A stretch of DNA of 64,000 nt from JAWKXU01 sp020446465 (GTDB lineage Bacteria; Pseudomonadota; Alphaproteobacteria; Sphingomonadales; Sphingomonadaceae), in assembly GCA_041396845.1 (NCBI GenBank), contig JAWKXU010000001.1, positions 248,001 through 312,000 on the forward strand. The letters are read 5' to 3'. This document shows positions 34,362 to 43,688 of this stretch, in pieces. The number at the start of each line of letters is the position of its first letter. The first letter of the stretch is position 1. A model generated the notes under the pieces. It did no database searches. It saw nothing but the letters and a program-made list of their open reading frames with translations, and was not told where the DNA came from. The translations under genes were made by a program, and so were the position numbers.

Positions 34362-36638
34362 ATGTTCGATGTGAAAACAGTATCGCTGGAGTGGGGCGGA
34401 AAAACCCTCACTCTGGAAACCGGTCGCATTGCCCGTCAGGCAGACGGCGCGGTCCTCGCCACATATGGCGAAACTGTCGTGCTGTGCGCTGTCACAGCCG
34501 CCAAGTCAGTTAAGGAAGGGCAGGACTTCTTCCCGCTCACCGTACACTATCAGGAAAAGTTCTCATCCGCTGGCCGCATTCCCGGTGGTTTCTTCAAGCG
34601 TGAACGCGGCGCGACGGAAAAGGAAACGCTGACCAGCCGTCTGATCGACCGCCCGGTTCGCCCGCTGTTCCCTGAAGGGTTCTACAACGAAATCAACGTT
34701 ATTGCCCAGGTCATGAGCTATGACGGCGAAACAGAGCCGGATATCGTGGCGATGATCGCGGCGTCAGCTGCGCTCACCATTTCGGGTGTGCCCTTCATGG
34801 GGCCGATCGGCGCATGCCGCGTCGGTTTCATCGATGGCGAATATGTCCTGAACCCGAAACAGGACGTGGCGCTCGAAGAAGGCCGTCTCGATCTGGTGGT
34901 TGCGGCCACGCAGGACGCGGTGATGATGGTCGAATCCGAAGCCAAGGAACTGACCGAGGAAGAAATGCTCGGCGCTGTCATGTTCGCGCACGAGGAATCG
35001 CGGAAAGTCGTCGGCGCGATTATCGAACTGGCTGAAAAGGCTGCGAAAGACCCCTGGGAAATCGACATGTCGGACGACACGTCGGCCATCAAGGAAAAGC
35101 TGCGCGGCATCGTGGGCGATGACATCGCCGCTGCTTACAAGCTGACTGACAAGTCTGCCCGTTCCGACGCGCTCAATGCCGCCCGTGCCAAGGCCAAGGA
35201 AGCCTTCGCCGGGGAAGAACCGCAAACGCAGATGGTTGCGAACAAGGCTGTCAAGAAACTGGAAGCTGAAATCGTGCGGTCCGCCATTCTCAAGGATGGC
35301 CAGCGCATCGACGGGCGCAAGCTCGATCAGGTCCGCCCGATCGAAGCGATGGTCGGTTTCCTGCCGCGCACGCATGGTTCCTCGCTCTTTACGCGCGGCG
35401 AAACGCAGGCGATCTGCACCACCACGCTGGGCACCAAGGAAAGCGAGCAGATGATCGATGGCCTCGAAGGCCTCAGCTATTCGCGTTTCATGCTGCACTA
35501 CAACTTCCCGCCGTACTCGGTCGGTGAAGTGGGCCGCTTCGGTGCGCCGGGCCGTCGCGAAGTTGGGCATGGCAAGCTCGCATGGCGCGCACTGCACCAG
35601 ATGCTGCCGAGCCATGACGATTTCCCCTATACGATCCGCGTGCTGTCAGACATCACCGAATCCAACGGTTCGTCATCGATGGCGACGGTCTGCGGTGGCT
35701 GTTTGTCGATGATGGATGCAGGCGTTCCGATCGAACGCCCCGTGTCGGGCATCGCCATGGGCCTGATCCTTGAAGGCGATGAATTTGCCGTCCTGTCCGA
35801 TATTCTGGGTGACGAAGATCACCTGGGCGACATGGACTTCAAGGTGGCCGGCACGGAAAGCGGGATCACCAGCCTGCAGATGGACATCAAGATCGCAGGC
35901 ATCACCAAGGAAATCATGGCCAAGGCTCTGGAGCAGGCCAAGGGTGGCCGCGCCCATATCCTGGGCGAAATGACCAAGGCGCTGGGTTCTGCCCGCACTG
36001 AACTGTCGGCCCATGCCCCGCGCATCGAAACGATCCAGATCGACAAGTCGAAGATCCGTGACGTTATCGGCACGGGTGGCAAGGTGATCCGCGAAATCGT
36101 TGCCGAAACAGGCGCGAAAGTGGACATCGACGATGAAGGGATCATCAAGATTTCGTCGTCCGACCTCAGCCAGATCGAAGCCGCGAAGAAATGGATCGAA
36201 GGCATTGTCGAGGAAGCCGAAGTCGGCAAGATCTACACCGGCAAGGTCGTCAACATCGTCGATTTCGGTGCTTTCGTGAACTTTATGGGTGGCAAGGACG
36301 GCCTCGTCCACGTTTCCGAAATGAAGAACGAGCGCGTCGAAAAACCGACTGACGTCGTTTCCGAAGGTCAGGAAGTGAAGGTCAAGGTGCTGGAAATCGA
36401 CAACCGCGGCAAGGTCCGCCTGTCGATGCGCCTTGTCGATCAGGAAACCGGTGAGGAACTGGAAGATACGCGCCCACCCCGCGAGCCGCGTGAACCGCGC
36501 GGCGATCGTGGTGACCGTCGCGGTCCGCGTGGAGACCGAGGTGGCCGTGGCCGTGATCGCGGCCCGCGCCGCGATCGTGATGGCGGCAACGGCGGTGGCG
36601 ATCCGGACCACATGCCCGCATTTCTGAAGGACGACTGA
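34362..36638 (+). CDS. pnp: Polynucleotide phosphorylase
   Basis: 758 residues from the ATG at 34362 (AAGGAATATCT upstream). Two RNase PH domains flank an alpha-helical linker (including RGETQAICTTTLGT and FMLHYNFPPYSVGE). They are followed by KH (KIRDVIGTGGKVIREIVAET), S1 (IYTGKVVNIVDFGAFVNF) and an Arg/Gly-rich tail (RGDRRGPRGDRGGRGRDRG). It degrades RNA phosphorolytically, usually with the degradosome. The 218-base gap from rpsO forms the 5' leader, a known site of PNPase autoregulation in other bacteria. Confidence 0.97.
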   Translation: MFDVKTVSLEWGGKTLTLETGRIARQADGAVLATYGETVVLCAVTAAKSVKEGQDFFPLTVHYQEKFSSAGRIPGGFFKRERGATEKETLTSRLIDRPVRPLFPEGFYNEINVIAQVMSYDGETEPDIVAMIAASAALTISGVPFMGPIGACRVGFIDGEYVLNPKQDVALEEGRLDLVVAATQDAVMMVESEAKELTEEEMLGAVMFAHEESRKVVGAIIELAEKAAKDPWEIDMSDDTSAIKEKLRGIVGDDIAAAYKLTDKSARSDALNAARAKAKEAFAGEEPQTQMVANKAVKKLEAEIVRSAILKDGQRIDGRKLDQVRPIEAMVGFLPRTHGSSLFTRGETQAICTTTLGTKESEQMIDGLEGLSYSRFMLHYNFPPYSVGEVGRFGAPGRREVGHGKLAWRALHQMLPSHDDFPYTIRVLSDITESNGSSSMATVCGGCLSMMDAGVPIERPVSGIAMGLILEGDEFAVLSDILGDEDHLGDMDFKVAGTESGITSLQMDIKIAGITKEIMAKALEQAKGGRAHILGEMTKALGSARTELSAHAPRIETIQIDKSKIRDVIGTGGKVIREIVAETGAKVDIDDEGIIKISSSDLSQIEAAKKWIEGIVEEAEVGKIYTGKVVNIVDFGAFVNFMGGKDGLVHVSEMKNERVEKPTDVVSEGQEVKVKVLEIDNRGKVRLSMRLVDQETGEELEDTRPPREPREPRGDRGDRRGPRGDRGGRGRDRGPRRDRDGGNGGGDPDHMPAFLKDD

Positions 36639-36660
36639 TTCTTCTCTCGTGACAAAAAAG

Positions 36661-36690
36661 GGCCGTCGGAGCGATCCGGCGGCCTTTTTC
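36661..36690 (+). terminator. Intrinsic terminator after pnp
   Basis: GGCCGTCGGA-GCGA-TCCGGCGGCC forms a strong hairpin (one mismatch) followed by TTTTTCTTT. It lies 22 bases past the pnp stop, preceded by an A-run. It ends the rpsO-pnp transcript. Confidence 0.9.
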
Positions 36691-36709
36691 TTTGCGCGTC
36701 TGAGCGGTT

Positions 36710-36814
36710 AAAGCATTTCGAGAAAAAGTTGATAGACTTTTTCGGCCAGGAAATGCGACAAATCAAAAACCTATAGTGTTTCTTTCGATTCAACCTTTTC
36801 ACGAAACGCTATAG
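36710..36814 (+). repeat. Hairpin-forming dispersed repeat, copy 2
   Basis: Nearly identical to the element at 22061-22162, in the same orientation. The left hairpin (GCATTTC/GAAATGC outer stem, GAAAAAGT/ACTTTTTC inner stem) is perfectly conserved. Differences cluster in the right half (AGTGTTTC rather than AGCGTTTC, CTTTTCAC rather than CTTTATGC). It sits just after the pnp terminator, between convergent transcripts. Confidence 0.85.
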
Positions 36815-36831
36815 GTGCAGCCGTGTCACGG

Positions 36832-37764
36832 TCAGAACCCGTAAACGAGAGTCATACGGCTGAGCGTGTCAGTTTTGACTGCGCCTGCAGGTGGCGCGCT
36901 ATCGTAATCGATCTGATAGGAGAGGCGAGCCTTGAGCTTGGAGTTCACCTGAGCTTCGAGCGCTGTCAGCGAGGTAATGCTCTTGTTGCCGGATTGGACA
37001 AACGCACTGGCAGATTGGGAAAACTTCAAGCCCCTGGCAAAAACCCAGTCAAAATCCATCGCCGCAAGGCCGGATATTTCCGACGTGCTGCCACGATCTT
37101 CGGTCAGGATTGTCTTGCGCCATGCCGGGCCAGCCTTGAACGCCAGTTGCATGTTTTCTTTGTCAATCGCCTTGTAGCCAAGGCCGCCTGATAGTGAATA
37201 ACGGGCTGAAAAACCCTGAAAACGGTCCCGATCATATTGTGCAAGACCATAAGCGAACAGGCGGCGCGACAGGCGGTAGTTCGGCTCATAAGCGGCCATG
37301 AACTGTTCGCGGGTCGTTTCCCCTTCGCTGCGCTGGTAATCGGCCAGCGCCCGGAATTTATGAGTCCAGTCGATCCCTTCGCGTTTCAGCTTGATACCTG
37401 CGGAAAGACCAAGGTTGCTGCTGTTGCCAGTTGCGCGAAAAGCCCCAAGCTCCCCTTCGCCCGACCAGTTTTCCAATAGACCCGCGCTGCGAATTTTCTG
37501 TTCCTGTGCAGCCTTTGCCCGCGCGGCAAGCTTCGTCTGATGTGCATCGAACGCATCCCTTAGCGCCGCAATTTCGTCAGCCTCGTCCGGGTTGGTCTGC
37601 AAGGCAAGGTCTGTCACCACGGCCACCTTGTCTGCATCGCCCGTGGCAATGGCAGCATCAATCATCGCCCGGACAGGGGGCGGCAATTCGGCATGGGCCG
37701 TGGCGGGAATGGAAAGGGTCAAGAGTGCCGCCAATGCGGCTAAGTTATTGTGTCTGCATGTCAT
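36832..37764 (-). CDS. DUF481-family outer-membrane beta-barrel protein
   Basis: 310 residues. A Sec signal peptide (LAALAALLTLSIPATAHA) is followed by an Ala-rich helical segment, then alternating strands typical of DUF481 (GELGAFRATGNSSNLGLSAG, FRALADYQRSEGETTREQF, LFAYGLAQYDRDRFQGF). It ends in a terminal aromatic residue (VYGF). It probably sits in the outer membrane. Its start overlaps the stop of the DUF1993 gene by four bases, so the two are coupled. Function is unknown for the family. Confidence 0.85.
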   Translation of the reverse strand: MTCRHNNLAALAALLTLSIPATAHAELPPPVRAMIDAAIATGDADKVAVVTDLALQTNPDEADEIAALRDAFDAHQTKLAARAKAAQEQKIRSAGLLENWSGEGELGAFRATGNSSNLGLSAGIKLKREGIDWTHKFRALADYQRSEGETTREQFMAAYEPNYRLSRRLFAYGLAQYDRDRFQGFSARYSLSGGLGYKAIDKENMQLAFKAGPAWRKTILTEDRGSTSEISGLAAMDFDWVFARGLKFSQSASAFVQSGNKSITSLTALEAQVNSKLKARLSYQIDYDSAPPAGAVKTDTLSRMTLVYGF

Positions 37765-38291
37765 CCGGGGGCTTTTATGCGCATCGGCCCCAGATAGTCC
37801 AGCTTGCCAAGTGGCACGCCCCGCTCGCGCAGAATGTCGTACGCAGTTGTGGCATGGAAATAGAAATTGGGCTGCGAGAAGCTTAGCAGGAAGTCCTGAC
37901 CTACGAATGTCATCAGCACTTTGCCGTTGATTGAAAAATCGACGACGTTGTCCGCCATGCTTTCCAGTTCGTCCGCGCTTGTGGCTTTCAATGCCGTGCG
38001 TGCTTCGGCCACTTTGGCATGAAGCGAAGCCCAGTCGACCGGGGGCTCGCTACTCTCAGGCGAGAAAGTGCCCGCGCGCACCCCTTCGATGGCAAGGGCA
38101 GAATGCACCCAGCAGCTTTTCACCTGATAGGCAAAGGGCAGCATGTTATCGTATAGGCGCGCTTGAATCAGGTCGGCGGCGGCAAGGCCGTTTTCCTTTG
38201 CAAAGGCTTCCCCCTTGTCGAGAACCCCGTCGAGGGCATCCAGTATCTGAAGGCAACTGGGAACAAATGCATCGAACAGTGAAAGGCTCAT
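37761..38291 (-). CDS. DUF1993-family protein
   Basis: 176 residues from the ATG at 38291, with a strong ribosome site (AGGAGGATACGACGC). Family signs are FDAFVPSCLQILDALDGVLDK, ARLYDNMLPFAYQVKSC and QPNFYFHATTAYDILRERGV, a DinB-like four-helix bundle. No enzyme activity is established. Its stop overlaps the DUF481 start (ATGA). The 115-aa protein at 55838 seems a shortened relative of this family. Confidence 0.85.
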   Translation of the reverse strand: MSLSLFDAFVPSCLQILDALDGVLDKGEAFAKENGLAAADLIQARLYDNMLPFAYQVKSCWVHSALAIEGVRAGTFSPESSEPPVDWASLHAKVAEARTALKATSADELESMADNVVDFSINGKVLMTFVGQDFLLSFSQPNFYFHATTAYDILRERGVPLGKLDYLGPMRIKAPG

Positions 38292-38334
38292 GCGTCGTAT
38301 CCTCCTTGAAAGTGTGCTGCCTGGCGATCTTTGC

Positions 38335-39030
38335 CTAGCGAACGCGCGGGCCGCCAAACGGTAGCGGCGGCGGCGGGCGGCGCACACCGCGCGGCAACTG
38401 CGCCTGATAGGCGCGCCCGCAATGTTCGACGCAATAGGGGAATCCGGGATTCACCTTTTCACCGCAGAAGTGGAAATCTGATTCACCCGGATGGCCCATC
38501 GGCCAGCGACACACCCGGTCGTTAAGGTCGAGCAGGCTTGTCTTGTCCGCGATTTCCGGGCTGGGTTTTGCCGGAACAAGGCGGCGCGGCGGGGCAGGCG
38601 GGATCGGTGCCTGCTGATCACCCGGCCCCTGGCGCAAGAATCCACCGGGACCGACGGAGACGATTCGCGGTGTATCGGAGCGCGGATTGGGCAGCGGTTG
38701 ACTAGGCGTATCGGTGGCGCTCACTGTGGGTTGTGGTGCTGTCGCGGTGGGCGCAGGCTTTGCCACAGGGCGAGGCGGCGCGGCTTTCGCTGCCGGTTTT
38801 GGTTCGCTAGGTGGCTTGCTGGTCTTTTTCGGAGCAGCACTGGTCTTTGCCTTTTTCCCGCCGTCCGCAGCCTTGACGGGAGATGGGCGCGATTTGAGGC
38901 CAAGCCGATGGGCTTTGCCAATCACGGCATTCCGGCTTACGCCGCCCAGCTCTTCAGCAATCTGGCTTGCAGTCGCGCCGCTTTCCCACATCTTGGTAAG
39001 GGTTGCGATCCGTTCGTCGGTCCAGCTCAT
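38335..39030 (-). CDS. gcrA: Cell-cycle regulator GcrA
   Basis: 231 residues. The N-terminal HTH is diagnostic: MSWTDERIATLTKMWESGAT, then EELGGVSRNAVIGKAHRLGL. A long Pro/Ala/Lys linker follows (about residues 46-180). The C-terminal domain has CRWPMGHPGESDFHFCG and PYCVEHCGRAY, a Cys/His pattern that contacts RNA polymerase sigma70. GcrA is an alphaproteobacterial activator of promoters carrying methylated GANTC sites. The linker is longer and more repetitive than in Caulobacter. Confidence 0.96.
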   Translation of the reverse strand: MSWTDERIATLTKMWESGATASQIAEELGGVSRNAVIGKAHRLGLKSRPSPVKAADGGKKAKTSAAPKKTSKPPSEPKPAAKAAPPRPVAKPAPTATAPQPTVSATDTPSQPLPNPRSDTPRIVSVGPGGFLRQGPGDQQAPIPPAPPRRLVPAKPSPEIADKTSLLDLNDRVCRWPMGHPGESDFHFCGEKVNPGFPYCVEHCGRAYQAQLPRGVRRPPPPLPFGGPRVR

Positions 39031-39178
39031 TTATGCTCCAAATCACGTTGCAGGGGGTATTCCCCTAATGCGGCCGCAGGATTCGCCCGCAGCCGCCTGA
39101 ATTGCGCCACCTTTGCCGTATGGTTCGCTGTGCGCAAGGGTCTTGTCAGATATTCACCGCCCAGATAGGCGCGGACGC

Positions 39179-40069
39179 ATGGCCAATCAAGCACAAGCAG
39201 ACGTTTCGCAAAAGGCTGCATCGGACGATGCAGCAAACGCTCGCAAATCCGGCTTTGCCCCATGGGGAACGGTCGTCATGCCCGGTATCAATGGCCGCGG
39301 ACTATACTACCTCTATGCCAAGGAAGTGCGCCGGTTCATGAAAGTGCAAACCCAGACGATCTGGGCGCCGGCCATCACTACGCTGCTTTTTCTTGTAATT
39401 TTTACTGTCGCGCTGGGCCGGGCCGACCGTCAGGTTCTGGGTGTCCCGTTTGCCAGCTTTATCGCGCCGGGCCTCATCATGATGGGGATGATGCAGAACG
39501 CCTTTGCCAATTCCAGTTTCTCGCTTCTTGTCGGCAAGATCCAAGGGACGATCATCGACTATCTGATGCCGCCCCTGTCGGAAGGCGAACTGATGGCAGG
39601 CATCCTGGGGGCGGCCATGACGCGCGCTGTTGCCGTGGGGCTGGTAGTAGGGTTGGCACTGGCTTTGTGGCCGAGCGTCGATCTTCATCTTGCCGACCCC
39701 GTGGCGATCGTGTGGTTCGGCCTGATGGGATCGCTGATGCTGGCCTTGCTTGGTTTGCTAACCTCGCTCTGGGCTGAAAAGTTCGATCACAACGCGGCTG
39801 TCACTAATTTTATCGTTGCGCCGCTTTCGTTGCTGTCAGGCACGTTCTACACGATCCACAACCTCTCACCAGCATTCCAGAGAGTGAGCGAGTTGAACCC
39901 GTTCTTCTATGTTATTTCGGGTTTCCGCTATGGATTTCTGGGGGCCAGCGATATTTCAGGCGGGCATCACGGAGTGCTTTATGCAGGCATCGGCCTTGGC
40001 ATTCTCAATATAGCCATGGGTCTGTTGACTTATCGCCTGTTGCGTAGCGGCTGGCGTTTGAAGAGTTGA
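39179..40069 (+). CDS. ABC-2 type transporter permease
   Basis: 296 residues from MANQAQADVSQ at 39179, with about six membrane helices. Characteristic features are TIWAPAITTLLFLVIFTVALG, FIAPGLIMMGMMQNAFANSSFS, GKIQGTIIDYLMPPLSEGEL and the NPFFYVISGFRYGFLG motif. It resembles the YadH/NodJ type of exporter. No ATPase gene lies next to it; the divergent neighbour is gcrA, so its ATP-binding partner must be encoded elsewhere. The substrate is unknown. Confidence 0.9.
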   Translation: MANQAQADVSQKAASDDAANARKSGFAPWGTVVMPGINGRGLYYLYAKEVRRFMKVQTQTIWAPAITTLLFLVIFTVALGRADRQVLGVPFASFIAPGLIMMGMMQNAFANSSFSLLVGKIQGTIIDYLMPPLSEGELMAGILGAAMTRAVAVGLVVGLALALWPSVDLHLADPVAIVWFGLMGSLMLALLGLLTSLWAEKFDHNAAVTNFIVAPLSLLSGTFYTIHNLSPAFQRVSELNPFFYVISGFRYGFLGASDISGGHHGVLYAGIGLGILNIAMGLLTYRLLRSGWRLKS

Positions 40070-40113
40070 ACCCAATGCGGGCCTGAAGCCGAAAGCGTGA
40101 GGCGCAGGCGGTA

Positions 40114-40518
40114 TCAGTGAGAAAGACCGCCGCGCAGGCGATAGCGCCCGTCGGCAAATTCCTCGAACAGTTCGGGCAATGACGGATGGTCAACCGGGCC
40201 GCCTTCCTTGTCGCTCAGCAGATTTTGCTGACTGACATAGGCGATGTAGCTTGCATCGTCGCTTTCGGCCAGGAGGTGATAGAACGGCTGGTTACGCGAA
40301 GGGCGCAGCGCCTTCGGGATCGATTCATACCATTCCTCGCTATTGGCGAAGACCGGGTCGATATCGAACACGACGCCGCGAAACCCGTGCGTGCGGTGAC
40401 ATACAACATCGCCGATGCTGAACCGGGCACTTGATTCGAAAGGTGCCTCGATCACCCGTCCCGCCTGCGGGGAAAAGAAGCTCGCATTGTTTATCATCAT
40501 GCCAGAATATAGTGTCAT
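40114..40518 (-). CDS. hspQ: HspQ/YccV-family heat-shock protein
   Basis: 134 residues from the ATG at 40518 (alternative ATGs at 40500 and 40497). The fold is clear: FSIGDVVCHRTHGFRGVVFDID, NQPFYHLLAESDD and SYIAYVSQQNLL. In E. coli HspQ binds hemimethylated oriC DNA and enhances Lon proteolysis. The last residues form an acidic tail (PELFEEFADGRYRL). The N-terminal ~30 residues before FSIGDV are longer than usual. Confidence 0.88.
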   Translation of the reverse strand: MTLYSGMMINNASFFSPQAGRVIEAPFESSARFSIGDVVCHRTHGFRGVVFDIDPVFANSEEWYESIPKALRPSRNQPFYHLLAESDDASYIAYVSQQNLLSDKEGGPVDHPSLPELFEEFADGRYRLRGGLSH

Positions 40519-40684
40519 GGTGCACCTGCACAAGACTTTGCCATCTGCGATCCCCGGTTTTTACAGGTTCTTGATCATATCGGCACGATCGGGTGATTAA
40601 GGGCTTGGCAATGGGCAAACCTTGGGGTAACCGCCGCGCTTCTTGGACGACCGCGCGCACAATGCGCGCTTCAGCGCCCTTCGC

Positions 40685-40774
<90 letters not shown>

Positions 40775-41158
40775 CCTAACATATTGATATTTCTCGCTTT
40801 TGTGTAATTCCGTGCAAGTGCCGGATATGTCGGAACTATAGTCCGGCAAGCCGTTACTGTTGCTCGAATACCAGCCAGTCTCCACCCCATTATAGCGGCA
40901 ATTTGCGGGCTGCGTCTCCGCGTCGGAATAATTCGGTGCGGTTTCCCTGTTTATCAGGGAATCTACAGGGAATTTTTCAGATTTGCGGCGACTTTGGCCC
41001 GATTGCGGCTCGGTCCGGAGGACTTAAACTCGCGGAACTCTGTGGGTTGCTACGTGAGGCGATGGTCAAATTCCCTGGTGGAATTTGCAGGGAATTTATT
41101 TCTGCATGCAGGGAGGAAGACGTGACGGTGCAGGGAACTTCTGTGGTTGCCGGATCGA
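40775..41158. other. Gap between tRNA-Ser and recombinase
   Basis: No gene is supported. The motif CAGGGAA(T/C) recurs at least four times (around 40957, 40972, 41089 and 41132), with a related CAGGGAGG near 41106. This gives short direct repeats that may belong to an attachment region or a worn-out coding fragment. No copy of the tRNA 3' end is visible. Confidence 0.4.
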
Positions 41159-42736
41159 TCATTGATGCATGTGCCAGCCCAACGCCTCGCGCTGCCTTGC
41201 CCAGTCGATCGGAATGTCGATCTTCTTGAGTGCTTCGAGGTTGAGCTTGGGTGGCTGCCGACCTTCGAGAATGTCACGCTGCAGCGAAGGCGCGAGCAGA
41301 GCGAGGCGAAGGATCCGGCGATCATTGAATGAGGCAGGCGACGCCTCGATCGATGGCAGGCCCCGCTTCCATTCGAGCATACGGTGCGCTTTGCGCAGGG
41401 CAGCGATAAGAGCCGGATCAGGATTAGCTGGCTGAGCTGTCCCGGTAATGAGCAGCTTCTTGCCGCCGCGCAGCGGCAGTTTGAGCGGGAGCATCAAGCG
41501 CAGCGCGGTATCGTCGACATGAATGATCGTTTCGCCGGTTTTGAGATTGGGTTTAAGGTCCTTGAAAGTGCGCGCCGGCAGATCGATCAATAATCCGCTG
41601 TCCCGGACATGGAGGGCGAGCGCGATGCCAAGCGGATCGATCTCCTGGGGCAACCAGCGGTTGATCGCCTCGGTCAGGACTTTCTCGAGTGCGGCTGCAC
41701 CTATGCGGCGGACTGTCCCATCATCGATGGGTTGTGCGCCTTGTTGCAGCGATGCCGAGACATAGTAGCGATATAGCTTCCCATGGCGGTTCTGGGTGAA
41801 GACCGGCGTCATGACTTCACCATTTGCATCAAAGAGCTTGCCGGTGAGGCGCGACAAGGCGTTGGGACTCTCACGCTTGCGCCGTTTGGGCGTGTGCCGA
41901 TCGAGAAGCTCCTGTACCTTGGTGAACAGATCCTCATCGACGATGGCCGGGTGTTCACCTTCATGGACAATGCCCTTATGGCGTATCTTTCCCAGATAGA
42001 TCGGATTGCGCAAGAGATGGAACAGAGCGCCCCGGTTGAAATTGCAGCCGCCGACGACATTGCCTCTGGCTGTTGTCCAGCGCTTCGACATGATGCCATC
42101 CTTGGCAAGAGCGCGCTGAAGTGCATGGACCGAACCGAGCTGAAGGTAGCGCGTGAAGATCAGGCGAACAGTCTGGGCCTCTTTCTCATTCACCTGCAGG
42201 ATGCGGGTGCCAGGCGTCGGGAGATCGAAGCCCAGAGGCAGGTTGCCGCCCATCCACATACCCTTGGCCTTCGATGCAGCGATCTTGTCGCGAATACGCT
42301 CTCCTGTCACTTCACGTTCGAACTGGGCGAACGATAACAAAACGTTGAGCGTTAATCGTCCCATCGACGAAGTGGTGTTGAACGACTGGGTGACGCTGAC
42401 GAAACTCACGTCGTGTGCATCGAAGCGTTCGACGATCCGGGCGAAGTCGGGGAGTGATCGTGTGAGGCGATCGATCTTGTAGACCACCACAACATCGATT
42501 AGCCCGGCATCGACATCATGGAGGAGGCGCTGAAGAGCGGGGCGCTCCATGCTCCCACCTGAGAAGCCGCCATCATCGTAGAGCGCCGAAATGATCCTCC
42601 AGCCTTCATGGGACTGGCTCTTCACATAGGATTCGCCTGCTTCACGCTGGGCATCGAGACTGTTGAACTCTTGCTCGAGGCCCTCATCCGAACTCTTGCG
42701 TGTGTATATGGCGCAGCGGACCACCTTGCGGCTCAT
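41159..42736 (-). CDS. Large serine recombinase
   Basis: 525 residues from MSRKVVRCAIYTRKSSDEG at 42736. The catalytic Ser is in YTRKSS, and the catalytic domain includes SALYDDGGFSGGSMERPALQ, VVYKIDRLTRSL and LLSFAQFEREVTGERIRDK. A recombinase domain and zinc-ribbon-like region follow, with a long C-terminus. The frame continues to 43306 but that part overlaps the neighbours. Its start overlaps the DUF2924 stop (ATGA). With DUF2924 and DUF3489 it forms a recurring alphaproteobacterial mobile module and probably integrated the island beside tRNA-Ser. Confidence 0.92.
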   Translation of the reverse strand: MSRKVVRCAIYTRKSSDEGLEQEFNSLDAQREAGESYVKSQSHEGWRIISALYDDGGFSGGSMERPALQRLLHDVDAGLIDVVVVYKIDRLTRSLPDFARIVERFDAHDVSFVSVTQSFNTTSSMGRLTLNVLLSFAQFEREVTGERIRDKIAASKAKGMWMGGNLPLGFDLPTPGTRILQVNEKEAQTVRLIFTRYLQLGSVHALQRALAKDGIMSKRWTTARGNVVGGCNFNRGALFHLLRNPIYLGKIRHKGIVHEGEHPAIVDEDLFTKVQELLDRHTPKRRKRESPNALSRLTGKLFDANGEVMTPVFTQNRHGKLYRYYVSASLQQGAQPIDDGTVRRIGAAALEKVLTEAINRWLPQEIDPLGIALALHVRDSGLLIDLPARTFKDLKPNLKTGETIIHVDDTALRLMLPLKLPLRGGKKLLITGTAQPANPDPALIAALRKAHRMLEWKRGLPSIEASPASFNDRRILRLALLAPSLQRDILEGRQPPKLNLEALKKIDIPIDWARQREALGWHMHQ

Positions 42737-43143
42737 GACTGTTCTCGCAGGCCGAAGAAGCGCGGTCCGTTCCACTTGCTCCCGGCAATTGCGGTCGCTG
42801 CAGCCGAAAGGCTGGGGTAGACTGCGTCTTCCCAGCGAAAGCCGTCCTCCTCGACGATCACTTCGACCTGTCGGCCCTTCCAGTTTCGGGTCAGGCGTGT
42901 GCCATTGCCAAGCTCCAGGCCTTCTGCGCGTGGTACGCCCTTCTTTGCAAGATTGCGTCGTGTCTTGTCGTCCAATCCGCCAAATGCATCGGCCTGGATA
43001 CGCCATCCCAACAACATGCGCATGAAATCCAGTGATCGAAGTGCTGGAGGAGCGCCGTAGCGTCTCCTCCATTCCCTTCTCAGATCGTCGATACCCATGG
43101 TCTCTATCGTGGCAATGGATGCACTGACCGCATCGACGCTCAT
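42733..43143 (-). CDS. DUF2924-family protein
   Basis: 136 residues from MSVDAVSASIATIE at 43143. Family features are LRREWRRRYGAPPALRSLDF, RRNLAKKGV and the RNWKGRQVEVIVEEDGFRWE strand pair followed by YPSLSAAATAIAGSKWNGPRF. The WKGR...W-x-GPRFF part resembles a small DNA-binding or RAMA-like fold. It sits between the DUF3489 gene and the serine recombinase with 4-base overlaps at both ends. It may assist the recombinase; function is not established. Confidence 0.85.
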   Translation of the reverse strand: MSVDAVSASIATIETMGIDDLRREWRRRYGAPPALRSLDFMRMLLGWRIQADAFGGLDDKTRRNLAKKGVPRAEGLELGNGTRLTRNWKGRQVEVIVEEDGFRWEDAVYPSLSAAATAIAGSKWNGPRFFGLREQS

Positions 43144-43421
43144 TCTGCGGTGTCCGCATGATAGCGGCGTAGGCCGTCGATTTTCTCGGAGCGAATTTGA
43201 AGACCGCGCTTTTTGAGCGCGCCTGCCAGTGCACCGCGCACGGAATGTTGTTGCCAGCCGGTGGCCTGGCACATCTCGGCAATAGTGGCACCGCTTTCGC
43301 GCGCAATCAGTTCCTGTAGTTGATCAAGCCGCGTGGGTTTGCGGATCTCGCTTGGTGCACTCGTCGGCGTTACGGAAGCCTTGGCGGCATTCTTCGTTGC
43401 TGAATTGGTTGCTTTGGTCAT
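43140..43421 (-). CDS. DUF3489-family protein
   Basis: 93 residues from MTKATNSATK at 43421. A Ser/Thr/Ala-rich N-terminus is followed by a compact wHTH-like segment: RLDQLQELIARESGATIAEM, CQATGWQQHSVRGALAGAL, then KRGLQIRSEKIDG. It starts the DUF3489-DUF2924-recombinase cassette. A DNA-binding accessory role is inferred from the HTH-like helices and constant gene order. Confidence 0.85.
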   Translation of the reverse strand: MTKATNSATKNAAKASVTPTSAPSEIRKPTRLDQLQELIARESGATIAEMCQATGWQQHSVRGALAGALKKRGLQIRSEKIDGLRRYHADTAE

Positions 43422-43688
43422 TTGGGTTCTCCGGTTGCGCGGCTGCCAAATCGCCGCCGCTACCGGCACCAGCCCGGTTCACCGGGCACCCACACCAATG
43501 CTCACTATCGCTGGCTAGTCCAGTCGAAGTTCGCGAATTATAGAACAACTGGAGCTAATGGCAGCAAGGCGCCCCAAATTCGGACATTGCGTATAGCTCA
43601 GCGTAAGCCCAAAACCCGTCATTCGCCCATCCTGTTTGTGCGTAAGTAAGCCATAAAAGTCCGCAGTGGTTTGGCAGCCGTAAAGTGT

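Noticed and set aside
35673..36611. 312-aa minus-strand frame over pnp
   Set aside because: Low-complexity antisense of the KH/S1/RG tail.
36661..36690. Reading the pnp hairpin as part of the dispersed repeat
   Set aside because: It lies outside the repeated block and has its own stem and U-tract; copy 1 has no such sequence.
42733..43306. Longer N-terminus for the serine recombinase
   Set aside because: The extra 190 residues overlap DUF2924 and DUF3489 in another frame; the YTRKSS start at 42736 is complete.
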